Below, in pieces: positions 34,601-49,200 of a stretch of 64,000 nt of DNA. The stretch lies in assembly GCF_014851395.1 (NCBI RefSeq), contig NW_024043372.1, positions 12,328,469 through 12,392,468 on the forward strand. Direction: 5' to 3'. The translations under genes were made by a program, and so were the position numbers. The notes beneath the pieces were generated by a model. It worked only from the letters and a program-made list of their open reading frames with translations. It had not been told where the DNA came from and did no database searches. The first letter of the stretch is position 1, and the number at the start of each line of letters is the position of its first letter. This DNA comes from Micropterus salmoides (taxonomy: Eukaryota; Chordata; Actinopteri; Centrarchiformes; Centrarchidae).

Positions 34601-37600
34601 TGTCGGTTTCAAATTCAGTATTGCATTAGCAGTGGTTTAAATAAAATACTTTTTTTTTTTTTGTTTAAACATCACAGTTACAAGACATGCACAACTTACA
34701 CAAAACACACATGAAGCAGGTCAACAAGCATGAGGTAGGTTAAAAAAATTTAAATAAATAAAATCCACTTGCCAAATAGGGTTGGGCCGATAGACGATGC
34801 CATTGTCCATCGCCAATGTTGAGCCAGCATGTGATTTGTGACGTCTGCGTGGCTTCATGCGATCCCCTCTGTCTTGTGTCAAGCATCGTTGCTTTGCGCA
34901 TTATCCTGTGGGTGGGATCGTGGCCTTATTTTTCTTCCATAAAAACATAGGGTTTATAAAGTGACCGCTGACTTCTGTAGCTGTCCTTATTACTGCAGAG
35001 CTGAAGGAGTTCGACTAAAGAGATTTTGTTGTCTAGTAGACCAGTAGTTACGTCTAATTTTGAGCAGTTTGTGAAACATCCTTCTCTCCACAACCAACTC
35101 AAGAGGCTCCAGGGCAGTCCCCAGCATGGAGCCAGTCCTCTATTCCTCAGCTTGTTCAGCTTCTTAAGCCTAGCTCACACTACACTATTTTTAGCCTGAT
35201 TCGCCGCTTGGTGAGCTCAGCGACAGTCAGGCTATGATTGGGAGTAAATCAGCAGGCGGTCGGCGTTCGCCAGTCGTTACATGTGAACTACTCAGCAACG
35301 CGTCAAAACGGCTCCCTGACATGTCATCACCGACATCTGCCAGATATCTAGCATGCCAAATATCTGGAGGAGTCGGCCGACTCGACATCCACATCCAGCC
35401 AATGAGAGCAGGCAGCTGGCAGAGCAGGCAGCTACCTTTAAACTGCAAAACACTTTTTACTCCCCTCCAGCTCTCTCTGTAGTTCAGACAGTCCCTGCTA
35501 CCTGCGTGTGCTAATCCATTCTTTCACCCAAATTCTTTGTCTTTATAATTGCTATCTTTATAATAACAAACAGCTTTTTCGTGTGTAGGATCGCGTCATT
35601 TCCCGTTTGACATTTCACATGTGTTTTCTTGACAAAAAGTGGTTTGGAGACCAGCGTCAGGTGACAGAGCTGCTGTCAGCTCGTGTAGTCTGTGACCCCC
35701 TGTCACGTAGTGTGAATGCCACAAGTACTTCAAGACTCCCGTCACAAGACCACAAGTTGTGTAATGTGAACGGCACGGCTGTTGGCTGACGCTGAAAGTC
35801 ATGTAATCTGCACGAGCCTTTAGTGACACTGGCTCTGATGCTGCTTCCCCAGTAGATGGCTGCCCCACACCCCACAATGGCAGGGCAGAGTTGTACTATA
35901 AGTCTGAGGTGTATAGTATACTTTCTCCTGGCTCAGAGTGAGGTTGTTGTGCAGTTGGCACACAAGTTGTTCCTGCCACCTCATTATGACCAAGTACAAA
36001 GCATTGTCAGATTTGTGTAATGCTTCTGGCAGATAGCAGAACACATTTGTCAGTGTAGATTGCCATGTTTTTTTTATTTGTGGTATAGTCCCCTGGTGTG
36101 AGTGCATCTGATTCATATTGTCCTTTTAATTGTTTTGTTTTTTTCCACCCATACACCAATTAAAGGTTCAGAACAGTTAAAGTATATAATTACATCATCA
36201 CTGTTGTATTAATATGTTTTTAAGATACCTTTTAAGATGCAAATTCAAAAAGAGAAATGTACTTTTCATGGCAAGAATAGGACCAAAATCATTGCACATT
36301 CTGTCCAAAGCACATCACCACCTTTTTAGCTTGGAATAATTTAAACTTTCTGACGGAACGGGTTCTTCTTTGTGGTCTGTGTGTGCATGTGTGATGCTTT
36401 CTAGGCCCAGCAGAGTAACCTGGTGCAGGTAGCCAGGAGCCTGGGCCGGGCTGTTCCTCTGTCCCCGCAGCTCATCTTCACCCCAACGGCCACTGTAACG
36501 GCTGTCCAGTCAGAGAGCTCCTCCTCACAAGTAGGTTCATTGGAATAAAGTGCCACTATATGACAAATACAATTACAAACTTATTAAACGTCAACGTCCT
36601 GGACTTGATCTCTTTGGTAAATACGAAAACATTTGGAAGTTGTTGGTGACTGGAAATCCTGCACTAGAACATGTGAAATGAACGTTTAAAAACTATTTGT
36701 ACTTACTGTACTGTTGTGATATTATATTATAATAGGCTTGGCACTGAATGCATTGGGTAATGCAGTCCATCTTCATTAATTTTGTAATCAACACAGTTCT
36801 GAAAAACGAATCCACTCCTTTTACCCATTTTGTGAAGTTGTTTGTATCAATAATCTCCCACCATTCTGTTTCTCTAAGAATCAGGTCCAGAATCTGGCCA
36901 TCCGCAGCCAGCAGGTGGCGACCACGTCCTCTTCTCAGACTCAGACCCTGCAGGCTCTCAGTCTAAAGCAGAACCCTGTGCCTATCCAGCCCGCCTCACT
37001 AATTAAGAATACCAGCCAAGGAGCGCAGGTCTCCACAGGAGGGAAGGCCTGCTCCTCTGACAGTTTGTCTGAAGGAGGGAGGAAGGGGGACAGTGCAGCG
37101 GTCACAGAAGTTCGAGCTATAAACATGAGCCGCAACGTCACAGCTGTCAGTGCTCAGCCCCTGATCACTCCAGGTAAGTGGAGTCTGCAAACCCGCAGCC
37201 TGAAAAGTTCAAATAATGTTTAAGTCTGAATGTGTGCACACATCTTACCCATGAAACTGTGCTCACATTAGGGGCAATTAAAAGAAGACCCCAGACCCCT
37301 AAGAAAATAATACACAAAGAAGTTAAGTGTTTGATCTATTTAGTGAAAATAATGGCCATTAGCAATACGGTTATTGGCCATATTGCTAATTTCCAATATT
37401 TTCAGTACATCTGTCAAGGAATCTATTTATTATTTTGTTAATGGATAAATTTTCTATCTTTTTGAATGTCAAACATTCCCCACTTCCAGCTTCTCAAATG
37501 TGAGGATTTGCTGCTTATGTGATAATTAAGTGAAAGTTTTTGTCATAGGACTGTTGATCAAACAAAACAAGCTATTTAAAGTCATCACTTTGGCCCCCAG

Positions 37601-40196
37601 GAAATTGAAATAATGTTCTAATTTTGTAGACCAGTCAGTTAATGTATAATAATAATCATTAGTTGTAGCCCAAATGGGTATTAAAAATAAATACTCACCA
37701 AATTTGCATTAGCATTGGATGCTTTGTTAGATACTCACTTACATATTCTTACACATTTATTGATCAGATATTCCAGAGCTTAGTTGATCAATCAGGAGAT
37801 GATCAGATCAGCTTTGATTTGGATAAAGAATATTGAATCAGTGCATCCTAGTATTTTTAGTCACGCTAGCAGCATCGATCTTCCCCTGGTGGCAAGCTGC
37901 AATATAGTATAAACCCTGCCCCCTCCGGATGGGACATGGGTAACTCATATCAAAGTACAGAACAAATGAACTTTTCCCAAAGATGCTTTCTGTCATTTTA
38001 GGTGGTTCTTATTACACTGATGTATGTTCAAGTTTTTATTTCTCTGATACGTCTGGTTTTGATTAGTTATTTGATGCTATAAAAAGGGGGTTTCACATCA
38101 TGATAGACACCTGAGCCCTGCTTGAGACTGAGTCAGCGGGGTGTATGGGCGGGACCTCGATACTGCAACTCCAACCCAAAGCACTACTTCGCAGACTCTA
38201 GCTCCAAATCACATCACCAGAATAAGATGGCAGCTCCTGTATCCTGGATATTTTGGCTGCATTTTTGTACAGTGGGGGGAAGTGGAGACATGTCTTCCTC
38301 CTTTATATACAGTCTATGGTTCAGCCTCACAGAGGTGCTAGCATGGCCTTGGATTCTTAGTCTGGTTTTCATCCACACTGGGTACAGAGCAAATGATATA
38401 CAGTCCCCTCCAAAAGTATTGGAACAGTAAGGCAAATTCCTTTTTTGTTGTTGTTCACTGAAGACATTTGGGTTTAAGATCAAAAGATGAGTATGAGACA
38501 ATAGATCAGAATTTTCAGCTCTCATTTCCTGGTATTCACGTCTAGATGTGTTAAACAACTCAGGACATATCACCGTTTGTATTAGACCACAGTATTCTTA
38601 GGTGAGCAAAAGTATTGGAACAAATAAACTTAAAGTAAATAATATTTAATAATTAGTGGCATAACCCTTGCTTGCAATAACTGCCTCAAGCCTGCGACCC
38701 ATCGACATCACCAAACTGTTGCATTCTTCATTTGTGATGCTATTCCAGGCTTTTACCGCAGCTTCTTTCAGTTCTTGTTTGTTTCGGGGTGTTTCTCCCT
38801 GCAGTCTCCTCTTAAGGAGGTGAAATGCAGCTCTGTTGGGTTAAGGTCAGGTGATTGACTTGGCCAGTCTAAAACCTTCCACTTTTTCCCACTGATGAAG
38901 TCCTGTGTTTTGTTGGCAGTGTGCTTTGGGTCATTGTCCTGCTGCATGATAAACTTCCTCCTGATTAGTTTTAATGCATTTCTCCGTAAATTGGCAGACA
39001 AAAGGTTTCTGTACACTTCTGATTTAATTCTGCTGCTACCATCATCAGTTACATCATCAATAAATATTAATGAGCCTGTTCCAGAAGCAGCCATGCACGC
39101 CCAAGCCATGACATTACCTCCACCATGCTTCACCGATGAGCTTGCATGCTTCGGATCATAAGCAGTTCCTTTCTTTCTCCACACTTTGGCCTTTCCATCA
39201 CTTTGGTAGAGATTAATCTCGGTCTCATCAGTCCATAAGATTGTGATCCAGAACTTTTGCGGCTCATCTCTGTACTTATTTGCAAATTTCAATCTGGCCT
39301 TACTGCTGATGAGTGGTTTGCATCTTGTGGTGTGGCATCTATATTTCAGCTCTCTGACTCTTCTTCGAACAGTGGATTGTGATACCTTCACCCCTACACT
39401 GTGGAGGTCGTTGGTGATGTCACTTAATGATGTTTTTGGGGTTTTCTTCACTGCTCTCACGATATTTCCGTCATCAACTACTGTTATTTTCCTTGGCCGA
39501 CCTGTTTGACGTCTGTTGCTCAGAACAATTTTCTGCTTAATTGTTCTTTTTTGTAACATGCTTATTTCAGACCTTTAAAATAGATTTGGGATTAAGCTGC
39601 CATAAATATAAAAATGTACTCTTGTGTTTATTGTAAGATAAGATGAGAAAAGAGTTTTTACACTATGCACTTATAATATCTTTCTCTGGGCTGTGAGTGT
39701 GACATGTCAGGGCCTGCATCACAAACTCAATCAGTCACTAAAGGTGTGAAGCCAGCCGTGTTGAAGACAGTGTGTTGGGCTGTGTCTGGAACAGTCAGCC
39801 AGCTTTGTAAATCAGAAGCTGTGAAAGACACACTGCCACGCAAGGGCCATTCTAAACCACTTATTGTGTAATTGCAAGTCAGCAGCTGTTATGCTGTTGT
39901 TTTTAGTGTGAATGGTTGTGAATATGCCAACTTTAAAAGCTGATTAAATCAAATAAGTCCAGCTTGTTTGCAGGATAGGCCCCTTCAGATGCATTAACTA
40001 ATTTTCAAGAGGGTCCTAATAATCAGATTTCACAAAATAGTTTATTTGGGAGAGAACCTAAAAATATGTGTGCATTTACCATATGCATGCATATCTGCTG
40101 GGAGGGGTAACTGTGTGTTAATGTCTGTACATGACTGTAAACCATATATTTTCTGCAGTACACTGTATTAATGGACGGTGTTTTCATCTGCCTCTT

Positions 40197-40232
<36 letters not shown>

Positions 40233-43200
40233 AGGGAGGAGGGGAGTAGGGATTATCTGAGCGTGTCTGTGCACAACTGTGTCTTGCTTTGTTGCAGTAA
40301 TAGATTCACATAAAATGAAAGGGAGGATGGAAGCTGAAAATCTGGCTGCGTGCTGTCTGGAAAAAAATTAACATGGGTTGCCATGGCAGCAGGCCGTTAG
40401 GGACAGGTGTACACATGAGATGCTGGGGAGTTAATACACTGTGGATCAAGTGAAGGAGAGGCTGCATGGCTGGCTACTGAGATTCAGATTAGGTTAAAAG
40501 ATTGGCTTCAACTTGGCTGTGACTTGGTCATTACGCACTTTGGATTTCCAACATAAAATCAGAGAAACCTTTTTGTACAGACATGCCATGGTCTCTTGTA
40601 AACCCAACATTTCACCCAACTACTTTCATGATTTGATGTTTAGCTTTAATTATCTTTAATGAGTTACTGTAGATAAAATTAGGCCCCTATGTCTAATTAG
40701 TCACAATTGTTAGTGTTGCTAAAATGTAGAAAATGACTTAATTGTTATATTTGAAAAGTAGTGTTGAGTACTTTATATCAGGAAAAGCATTTAGTTATAG
40801 TACTATTAGTGTGCTACATTACTTTTGCTTTCTACCCTAAATGGGTTGTGCAAGACTTTAATTTATTGGGTTAATTGTAGAATAAACCTGCAATACCAGA
40901 GTAATGGCAGTTTTTTCAACTTTTCCGATGTCCTTTAGCTGCCATTATACAAAGGCAGGAGTGAAATCTTACAGATATAATTTTCCACTCTATTTGCTGT
41001 TGACTTTGTTTTTTATTGCAGTAGCAAACAGTTCTACAAAGAGATGACTATACCCGGTTGGTTTCCAATTTCTCGTCACCTATGCCCCTACATATACAGA
41101 CCTATGCATCTAATGACACAAAGTGTCTGAAATACTAATGCAAAATATGTATAACAAAATATTACATGCCAACAATAAATGGCTCCTACAACTAGAATAA
41201 GTAGTCTAAATAATGATAAATATCTCACTTTCTGAGTCATTTACCAATTTTTACTACTAATGATTAACCATAAGTAACCATAATTATTGAAAGAACAACA
41301 AAAATGGAAGAGGTGTGGTTAATCGCATTTGCTATTTTTGGTCATCACTTTTCATCTTGCTTTCCAAAAGATGGCAGATCATTTTATAGCAACATCTCTC
41401 TTACTTTGAACATTACACACATTTAGAGTCACTTTCCCTTGAACAGGAGTTTGGCCGTCTGGCTTGTTGCAGTAAATGTTTGTCATCACCTCCTCTTGGC
41501 AGGAAAGAGCCAGCACCTTACTATTAAAAACCACAGCAGGGTACCCCCCAAAAGCACCATGCTCCCAGATTAAAAGAGCAGATCTGCACACAAAGGCTAT
41601 GTTTTGGCATATTTCATGTAGCTGCCAGTATTTATCAGTTGCCAGTTTCACTTCAAAATCTTGGAAAGAAATCAATTACAAAGGAGCCACTTAAAACACT
41701 GACTTCAACTTTATGCAAAACAACAACAAATATTAATTCCCCTACTTTTTTTGTCTGTGTACAAAAACTGACATTAAACATGTAACTTAATCTCCTTTTT
41801 GTCTTTATCTGAAAATATAGCTTCACAATTTGTTTCCTTCACAATTTGCTAAAATACTAAGGTGTGTGATTTGGTCTTCTACCTGAGATCCCACCATTGT
41901 GTGTTCATGAGACAGGCAGTTGTTGTTGGAACAGTCTTTAATCCATTTAGGAACTGGATTCATTTAGCTGCTGTAATCTTGGTGCTAATGCCTACTTGAT
42001 AAAGTATCACTTGATTTTTTTTTTTGTGTGTGTGAAAAGATGACGTAAGGCCTGCTCTTGCTCTGTTTTATGTTGGAATGTGTTTTGTGAAAGTAAAACA
42101 AAGCGGCAGACAGTGAGAATGTGGAAACTCAGGGATTTTCCAGGGCCTGGTGCTACAAACTCATCAGGAACATCCACTGTCCTCAGACTTGGGACATTGT
42201 GCAACAACACAGAGTAAGAGGTTTACTCACATTCATAAACGTAGAGGGAGTGGATTGCATGCTTGCATCTGTGTCTATTTGTGTGTGGGCGTGTGGGCCT
42301 GAGTCATTTCAGTCCTTTATCCCAAGACCTTGAGGGGGAATAGCATTTAAATGAATTCCCCTGTATTCCTATTCTTCCTCTCTGTTCTTCATTAGGGGCT
42401 TGAGAAAGTTGTCAGGATTCAAGGAGAGGGCTGCTTGTATCCGGTGTGCACTAATTCAGAAATCCCCCTCCTTCGCTCAGACCAGGGCTGGGAATCTTTT
42501 GCTCCCTCATGATTCAGTGAGATTTTGATCAAAGTTGCTACTGTTCAATTACAAAATACTTCTTGATGCCTTTTGACTATTCTGTGTAAGTTTTTCATAG
42601 TTGTTTGTTATTTCATGACCACATTTACAACTGCATAATATTTTGTACCTTTTGTTGTAATGTGTGTTTCATTGAGCAAAGAGCTAAGTTTTCAGTGACA
42701 GAATGAGTGCAGATCCTTTCCAGGTCAGAACGTTTTTTAATGCCCTATTGTCACAGTAGTGTCACAGTCATGTGTTTTTTGTTGTTGTTTGGTTGTTAAA
42801 CAGAGAAGGAAAGAAACCCAAACGCAACTAAGTTGACTTGACAGAATAGTGAGAGAGTCCTTTTGTTTAAACCTTGGTTGACAATAAATTATTGCCCTTT
42901 AGACAGAAAAAAAATCAAACTACTTCAGGGATGACTTTATACGCTAACCTAAATAAATTTAAACTAATGTCGCGCTTTGGGCCGTCAGTATTACAGTTGG
43001 CAGCGCGTAAGAGGATGCCAGACTGGCCTTCCAACATCCAGCTCAAAAGAAGTGATGCTGCATGAGACTTGTTGGTCTCACGGCGGTCCAGGTAGCCGAG
43101 CATTCTTTCTTGTCACTGTTTTGTCACTTCCCTATCTTTCAATCATATCAAATGGTTTTCATTCGCTGATTGATGTGGACATAGATCTGTTGATTTGTCT

Positions 43201-46200
43201 GCTCAGCAGCTGTCATGATGATGCCTTTAGGAGGACTATTGACCTTTTTGAAATTGTAGTTTGATTAAACGGTCCCACATCAAGGTCCACTTACTATGGT
43301 TTTAGCCATGCCAGTTGGAGTGGCTCTAGGAATGATTGTGTTCATGGTGCCCAGAAGATGAATCCTACTGACTTTCGTGGTCCTTTTCTTTTTTGCCACC
43401 ATGAAGTTGAAATGTTTTTATGGGATGGGAAAACAACTATGGGATTGTCGTGAAATTTGGTATACACATTTGTTTTCCCCACAGGATTATTTGACTAAAG
43501 ACCCACAAAACTGACATTCACACCAGTCTCAGCGGTGCTTAGTGCAAATAGTGAACATGGGTCAACATGTTCACACTGTCTTTGTGAGTATGTTTCCAAG
43601 CTGGTGTTAGCATTTAGCTCAAAGCACCACTGTGCCTAAATGCAACTTCACAGAGTCCAAAGTGAAGTCTTCAAATGTCTTGTTTTCTATGACCAAAAGT
43701 CAAAAACCTAACAGAGAGAAGAGAAGAAGAACTAGAGAAACCGCAAATTCTTCCATTTGAGAAGCTGGGACCCGATAATGCTGAAACTCAATTATCATTT
43801 TGTATAATGTTATTAGTTCTCTTCGTCTTTAACATTGTAGTTACTCCTTTGAACTGTACATACTCAAACAAAATTCAGAAGGAGTTTTGTGCCTTAATGC
43901 TGAATTTTTCAAGAGAAAATCATGATAGATCTAATAATCGATTATTTTTGCCACCCCTGGGTGTAGCTGCTGAACTGATGAATGTTATTATCCCCTGAAG
44001 TGTCTGTTTAAATAGTTTTCAGGCGTGAACCATCTTACAGACTAACCTCTTTGATTATCATGCTGCTGGCCGTATCCACCCATCTAACGCTCCTATCCTA
44101 ATATAAAAGGAAAGCCTTTTCTGTATGCCATAGCTAACCAGATTTTCTCTTGGTGGGCTCTACTGTGTGTCACCATGTGAAAAAGAAAACACTTTTCAGC
44201 AGATCCTGTACCATTAAAGGGACTCTGCTGGATAGAAACATCTATATATTCCACAGCAGGGTACAGACTGCGGTTAGTGCCTCACAGGGAAACTTCGAAA
44301 CCAGATGGAGCCTATCCCACACAAAACACAGAACAGGAGGAGGAGGAAAAGGGTGGGGGCGAGGGGGATTTGAGACAAATGCTGATGTACTTGGCAGTTT
44401 TCCATGCTTGGAGTTATTAGGGGGTTTATTAACATCACCAAACGCACTACCATGTTCACATGGCTCATGCAGCAGAAACTAATGTATTTCTGTGGTGCAT
44501 GAGGAGCTCTCTTAAATTCTTGTTTGGGTTTCAGTAATATAAATTAGTCAATTAGTTCTTATTGTTTCCTGGTAGTTGTTAGAGATCAAGGAGGCAGCAT
44601 AGGGGCTTGAACCTGCTGACTCAACTTTAAATCTATAATGAGTGTCATGGACAGTTGGCTCTGCATGTTTGTTCTTGATGCATTTCTAATATTAGACTAG
44701 CCTCAGGCTACTTCCGCCAAACACTCTCCCACTCACACACGATCCCACAAAACAAGATTGATGTGCTGTGTCTTGGGCTTCGGGGCAAGTTATGAGCTCA
44801 GGATGTCTCTTTACCCACAACAGCACTGACAGGTGGTGACAGGCCATTTTGAAACAATTGTGAGTAATAGTCAGACCAAAACTGCCACAGCGGGCCTCTC
44901 TATGCACCTTTCACCAAGCTCTGAATATTACATCCTGTCAACAAGGGGAACACAGGTGAAGGGCGTGCTATACAACAAGCTCTTTTGTGCAGACGTCTAC
45001 ATTTTTTAGTGATACACTGAGTTTGGACAGTTGTGAGCACACGTGAAATAAATGCCGCTCATAGTTTGTAACAAGTTTCACTCTGAAGATATTTATATTG
45101 AATTTCCTTTATAAAAGAGAATGTTTGACAAGCGTGTCATGCGATGTGTAATGTGTAATCTTTGTTTATCACTACTGGAACAATTTTCTCACTAATTAAT
45201 CTGAGTATAATTTCATTGCTGAACAAGTCGTCCACAGCAAATTACTTATTTACTTATATTAATCAAACAACAGTCCGATGATATAAAATGCAAAAAACAG
45301 TATACTCGTGCTCCTTCAAGAGCATATTTTGTATTTTGGCTTGATTTTAAATGGCTTTAATGAGGAATTGATTGCCACAATTATTGCGGATGGATTTTCT
45401 GCTAAACGACAAATCAAACTATTGACTTTATTAAGCAGTATTGCACTTTACCAATCGTATCTCCAGAAGTCACTTGTTGATTATTGAATTTAGCACAAAT
45501 ATAATATGTTTGGATTTTTTCAAATCGCTTTATAGTCAGTATGGACAGGGAGAATGATTAATTACAGCAACTAATAACTCTTTCAATGTACTGTATATGT
45601 GGCATGTGAGACTAGGCTAGATTTGAAAAAAAATATCCAATTTCTATTGCTAAAGTAAAATCACCTTTTAGGTTTTTATGTAACAATAAAAGCAGTAAAT
45701 GCTAATCTATGTCAATCTTACAGTAAACTTCAAATTTAAAAAAGCACTGAATACCACATAAATGTGCGGAGAACTGAATTTAGGACACAGGAGAAGTGTC
45801 TGTGGGTGGTGAACGCAGCAGTTGGCTCAATTAAAAAATTTTAAAAATATATATAAATGTCGGTGTTGTTCTCGTTCCAGCATACACACAGATTCAGCCC
45901 CACTCCCTGGTTCAGCAGCACAAGCAGCAGCAGTTTGTGGTTCATCAGAGTCAAAGTACCCAGAGGAACGCGGGCCAGCTGCTGCAGACGGCCTCCATTC
46001 AACCATCACAGCACCCTGTCCCCGTCCTGCCCAAACCTGCTCCACACCAGCCCTCCACACCCAGCCAGCAGGCTACCATCTTCCACTCTACCATCAGCCC
46101 CCATGCCCTCCACTCCTCTCTAAACCATGCCAAAGCTCAGCCCGTCCAGCTCACTGCCATCAACCTACAAATACAGCCAACAGTGAGTACACTTACACAC

Positions 46201-49200
46201 ACCAAGGTCTAAAACAGAAAGGCATTTGAATAACTTAGGTTAAAACAAACTGTTGCCAGGATCAGTCATTCCCATCAGCCTCAGCTGTACTTTGTGTTTA
46301 TTGCTAATTGGCAAGTTTTAGCATGCTAAGCTAAGATGGTGAACATCATGGTATAGACATTATACTTGCATAACATCAACATGTTAGCATTGTCATTATG
46401 AGCATGTTAGCATGCTGATGTTAGTGTTTAGCTCAAAGCACAGCCTCACAATACTGCTAGCATGACTGTAGTCCTGAATGACTTGCTTTATTTGGAACCC
46501 TCAAATGCTTAGAGAAATGTGTCCAAATGTAGATGATTTTCCAAAATAAACTTGGAGCATTTCTCATACGTCTAGAGGACAAGTAAGAGGATGTCTTTTT
46601 CTCACAGTAACATTATCATTGTGTAATTTATTTTGTCCTCCTTTTTGTTTTTCTACTGAGCCATGCATTTCTGTCTTACTTAAAATTCTGACTTTGTGTT
46701 GTTCACATCCTTTTTAAAAGGTAACCATCAAAACAAACTACTGTTCCAACAACACCCACTGAATCTGTTTTTACTCCAAGGCAAAGAAAACACAGGAATC
46801 TTTTGAGTTTGGGATTCGTGGTGTAATATTTTCCCAGTGGTGTGATATTTTCCAACATTAAAAATGCCAACAGTCCCTGATCTGTCTTTTCATTACTGTC
46901 TCAGATTTACTTTATTTACTTTAATTTCTCATCTCATTTCCTTCTACATTTTGTTCTCAATGCACATCTCAGGCCTCCCGACTTGTTCAGGACTGTAAAG
47001 ATAAGCCAACCTCACTGGTTGTCAGAGAGACATGTCCAACCCCCACTATGCAGCAGCAGCAGCAGCATCAGCAGCAGCAGCCGCCTCAGCTCCAGCTCCA
47101 ACAACAACAACAGCAGCAGCAGCAGCAGCAACCTGCGCCTTCGCCATCACAACCCACCAAGCCTGTAGAGCAACCCAAGGTCGCCCCGGCCTTACCAGCT
47201 GTTCAGCCACAAGGTAATGATTCAGCATGATCTTTTAAGCTGCTAAATTTACTTTCTGTAGAGTTCTCAAACATTTTGGTAAATAAACTCTAACCAATTA
47301 GCCACTGGGACAAGAAGACTGGTAGCAGTTTAATAACTTGTGTTAACTACAACTTTTCACCTTGAAACAGAAAATGTTCCATTAGATCTGCTCTGCTCTC
47401 ATGAATTAGACAACTTGCAGCACATTTAGTTGCACTATTGTTTCTCTTATTGCTTTGTTGTTGTCTCTGTGATTCCTTTGTGCTGTGGCCAAAAAGCTCA
47501 CCTGGTACCCACAATTCACTTACTGTGTTATGCACAAACATTTAAACACAACAAAAAGCAAATTGAGGAATTAAGGAGTGTATACAGTAATATAACCAGA
47601 CCTCTAATGTAAATGTATTGCTTTTATTAATTTGTTACCTGTAAATAATATTGGGAACATTTTGGCACACACTGTTTCCTGTGATCGTTTGTAGTATTTG
47701 CCTAGCCAACGGTGAGCGGGGCTGAGACCAACATCCACAGTGCAGCATTTACATACAGGGAGCAAAAAGTTAGAAACACATCTCAACATAAAGCAATCTA
47801 ATACACCCCCACCACTAACTACATCCTTTCTGACAACATGTCAACAACAGCTGTACAGTATAAACATCACAAAAAGAGGATTTATTAAAATACACGCTCA
47901 AAATGAAATGCTATTCTATTGGATTGTGCAAGATTGTACAGGTGTTCAGGCTAATAAACCCGTGAGTCATAGTACAGGGGTTTAGTTAGACATTTTAACA
48001 AAACAAAAACCAAAGACAAAGAGTGAGTAGGTTGTTGTTCACCATTTTCATCAATGATACTTTAAAAGCATTCATGACTGTTGATTTACATGTTGCCTGC
48101 AGGGTGGGACCTGTGACAACTTTTGTCCATTAGACGTCTGAGGCATGCTTGTGTAATAAACTATTATGACGGTTGTTCGGAAGAATCAAGGTTTCTAAAC
48201 TTTGGACAAACTGTTTTGATATATTTATTTTCTTTAGCTGCATGTATCGGGAAAATCCCAGAAATGTCATCAGTAATGTTTTTATACTGCATTTTCTGCT
48301 TATTGTGCACATCTTGTCAGCCAGGTGATTCAGATAAAAGGGATAAAGCGGGTTCTGATAAGTGATTTGACTCATGGTCCGTAGCTTTGGATGGTCCAAG
48401 GTTTGTAGTCATGCAGCAACTATACTTTTCTTGCTGAGCATAAAATTATTTTAGTGTGTGGCGTTGTTATAAGTGTTGACAGGGATCAGTTTCTATGGTG
48501 ATATCGGTTGGAAATGGTGCTAATGCTGTGTTTCTTGTAAAATGAAACTTGACATTCTGTAGGGGCAGTGAGTTTGGTGTGATGTGCCGTGGAGGTGCAC
48601 TGCTCACCACCAGAGCAGGAAACTATTTCTGTAATCCACAGGCTGCAGTGGCTGATGAAGATAGGTTTCAGCTTTTTTTTTTTTTTTTTTCTTAAGGAAA
48701 ATGTAACATTTAAGAAAAGAGCCACCAGAGAAAAGCTGTTTTTCAGTCAAAGTGGCTTATTGAGTGTACAAGGTTTCCTGCTGCAATATATCTATTATCT
48801 GCACTGACCTCCGCCCTGCTCTCTGCTAACAGATATCCAGAGAAACTGTCACTTCTCTTTGAAGTATTTAAAGAAGTGATTTTTGGCTTTTTCACTTTCC
48901 TTTATTGTGTTATATATCTTTTTTTGTGCATGTAAGAGGTTTGCAAAGTGAAAAGTCTATCCCAAAGGGAGTTACCATCTCCTATAGAAAACACTGCTTT
49001 TGAACTGCCTGAAAACAGCTCGATTGCTGTCCAGCCTTAACTTCTGTAAACTATCTGTGTCACTTAACACACGTCTTAATGGTCGCCTAGTGGCTAATCA
49101 GGCACGCCCTCAAAAACGCTGGTGGAGAAACACACTGAGCTGCAGCACATACACAGTGACACCCGCCCGCTGCCTCCCTCACCCCCACTCTCCCTACCAA

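Larger units (their letters stand above)
37174..45880 (+). other. phc2 intron 8 (8.7 kb)
   Basis: Between GTAAGT and CTCGTTCCAG. It contains MITE, Tc1 and other dispersed repeats (separate entries) and no exon that I could support. Stretches 39600-43280 and 44000-45870 show only AT-rich intronic sequence. ORFs near 44150-44480 have no domain. Confidence 0.6.

Noticed and set aside
44150..44482. 110-codon ORF in intron 8 as a hidden exon
   Set aside because: No PHC-like residues, no good flanking splice sites in the needed phase.
47032..47230. Ala-rich and Ser-rich ORFs over exon 10
   Set aside because: Frame shadows of CAG/CAA repeats; the Gln frame fits phase and homology.
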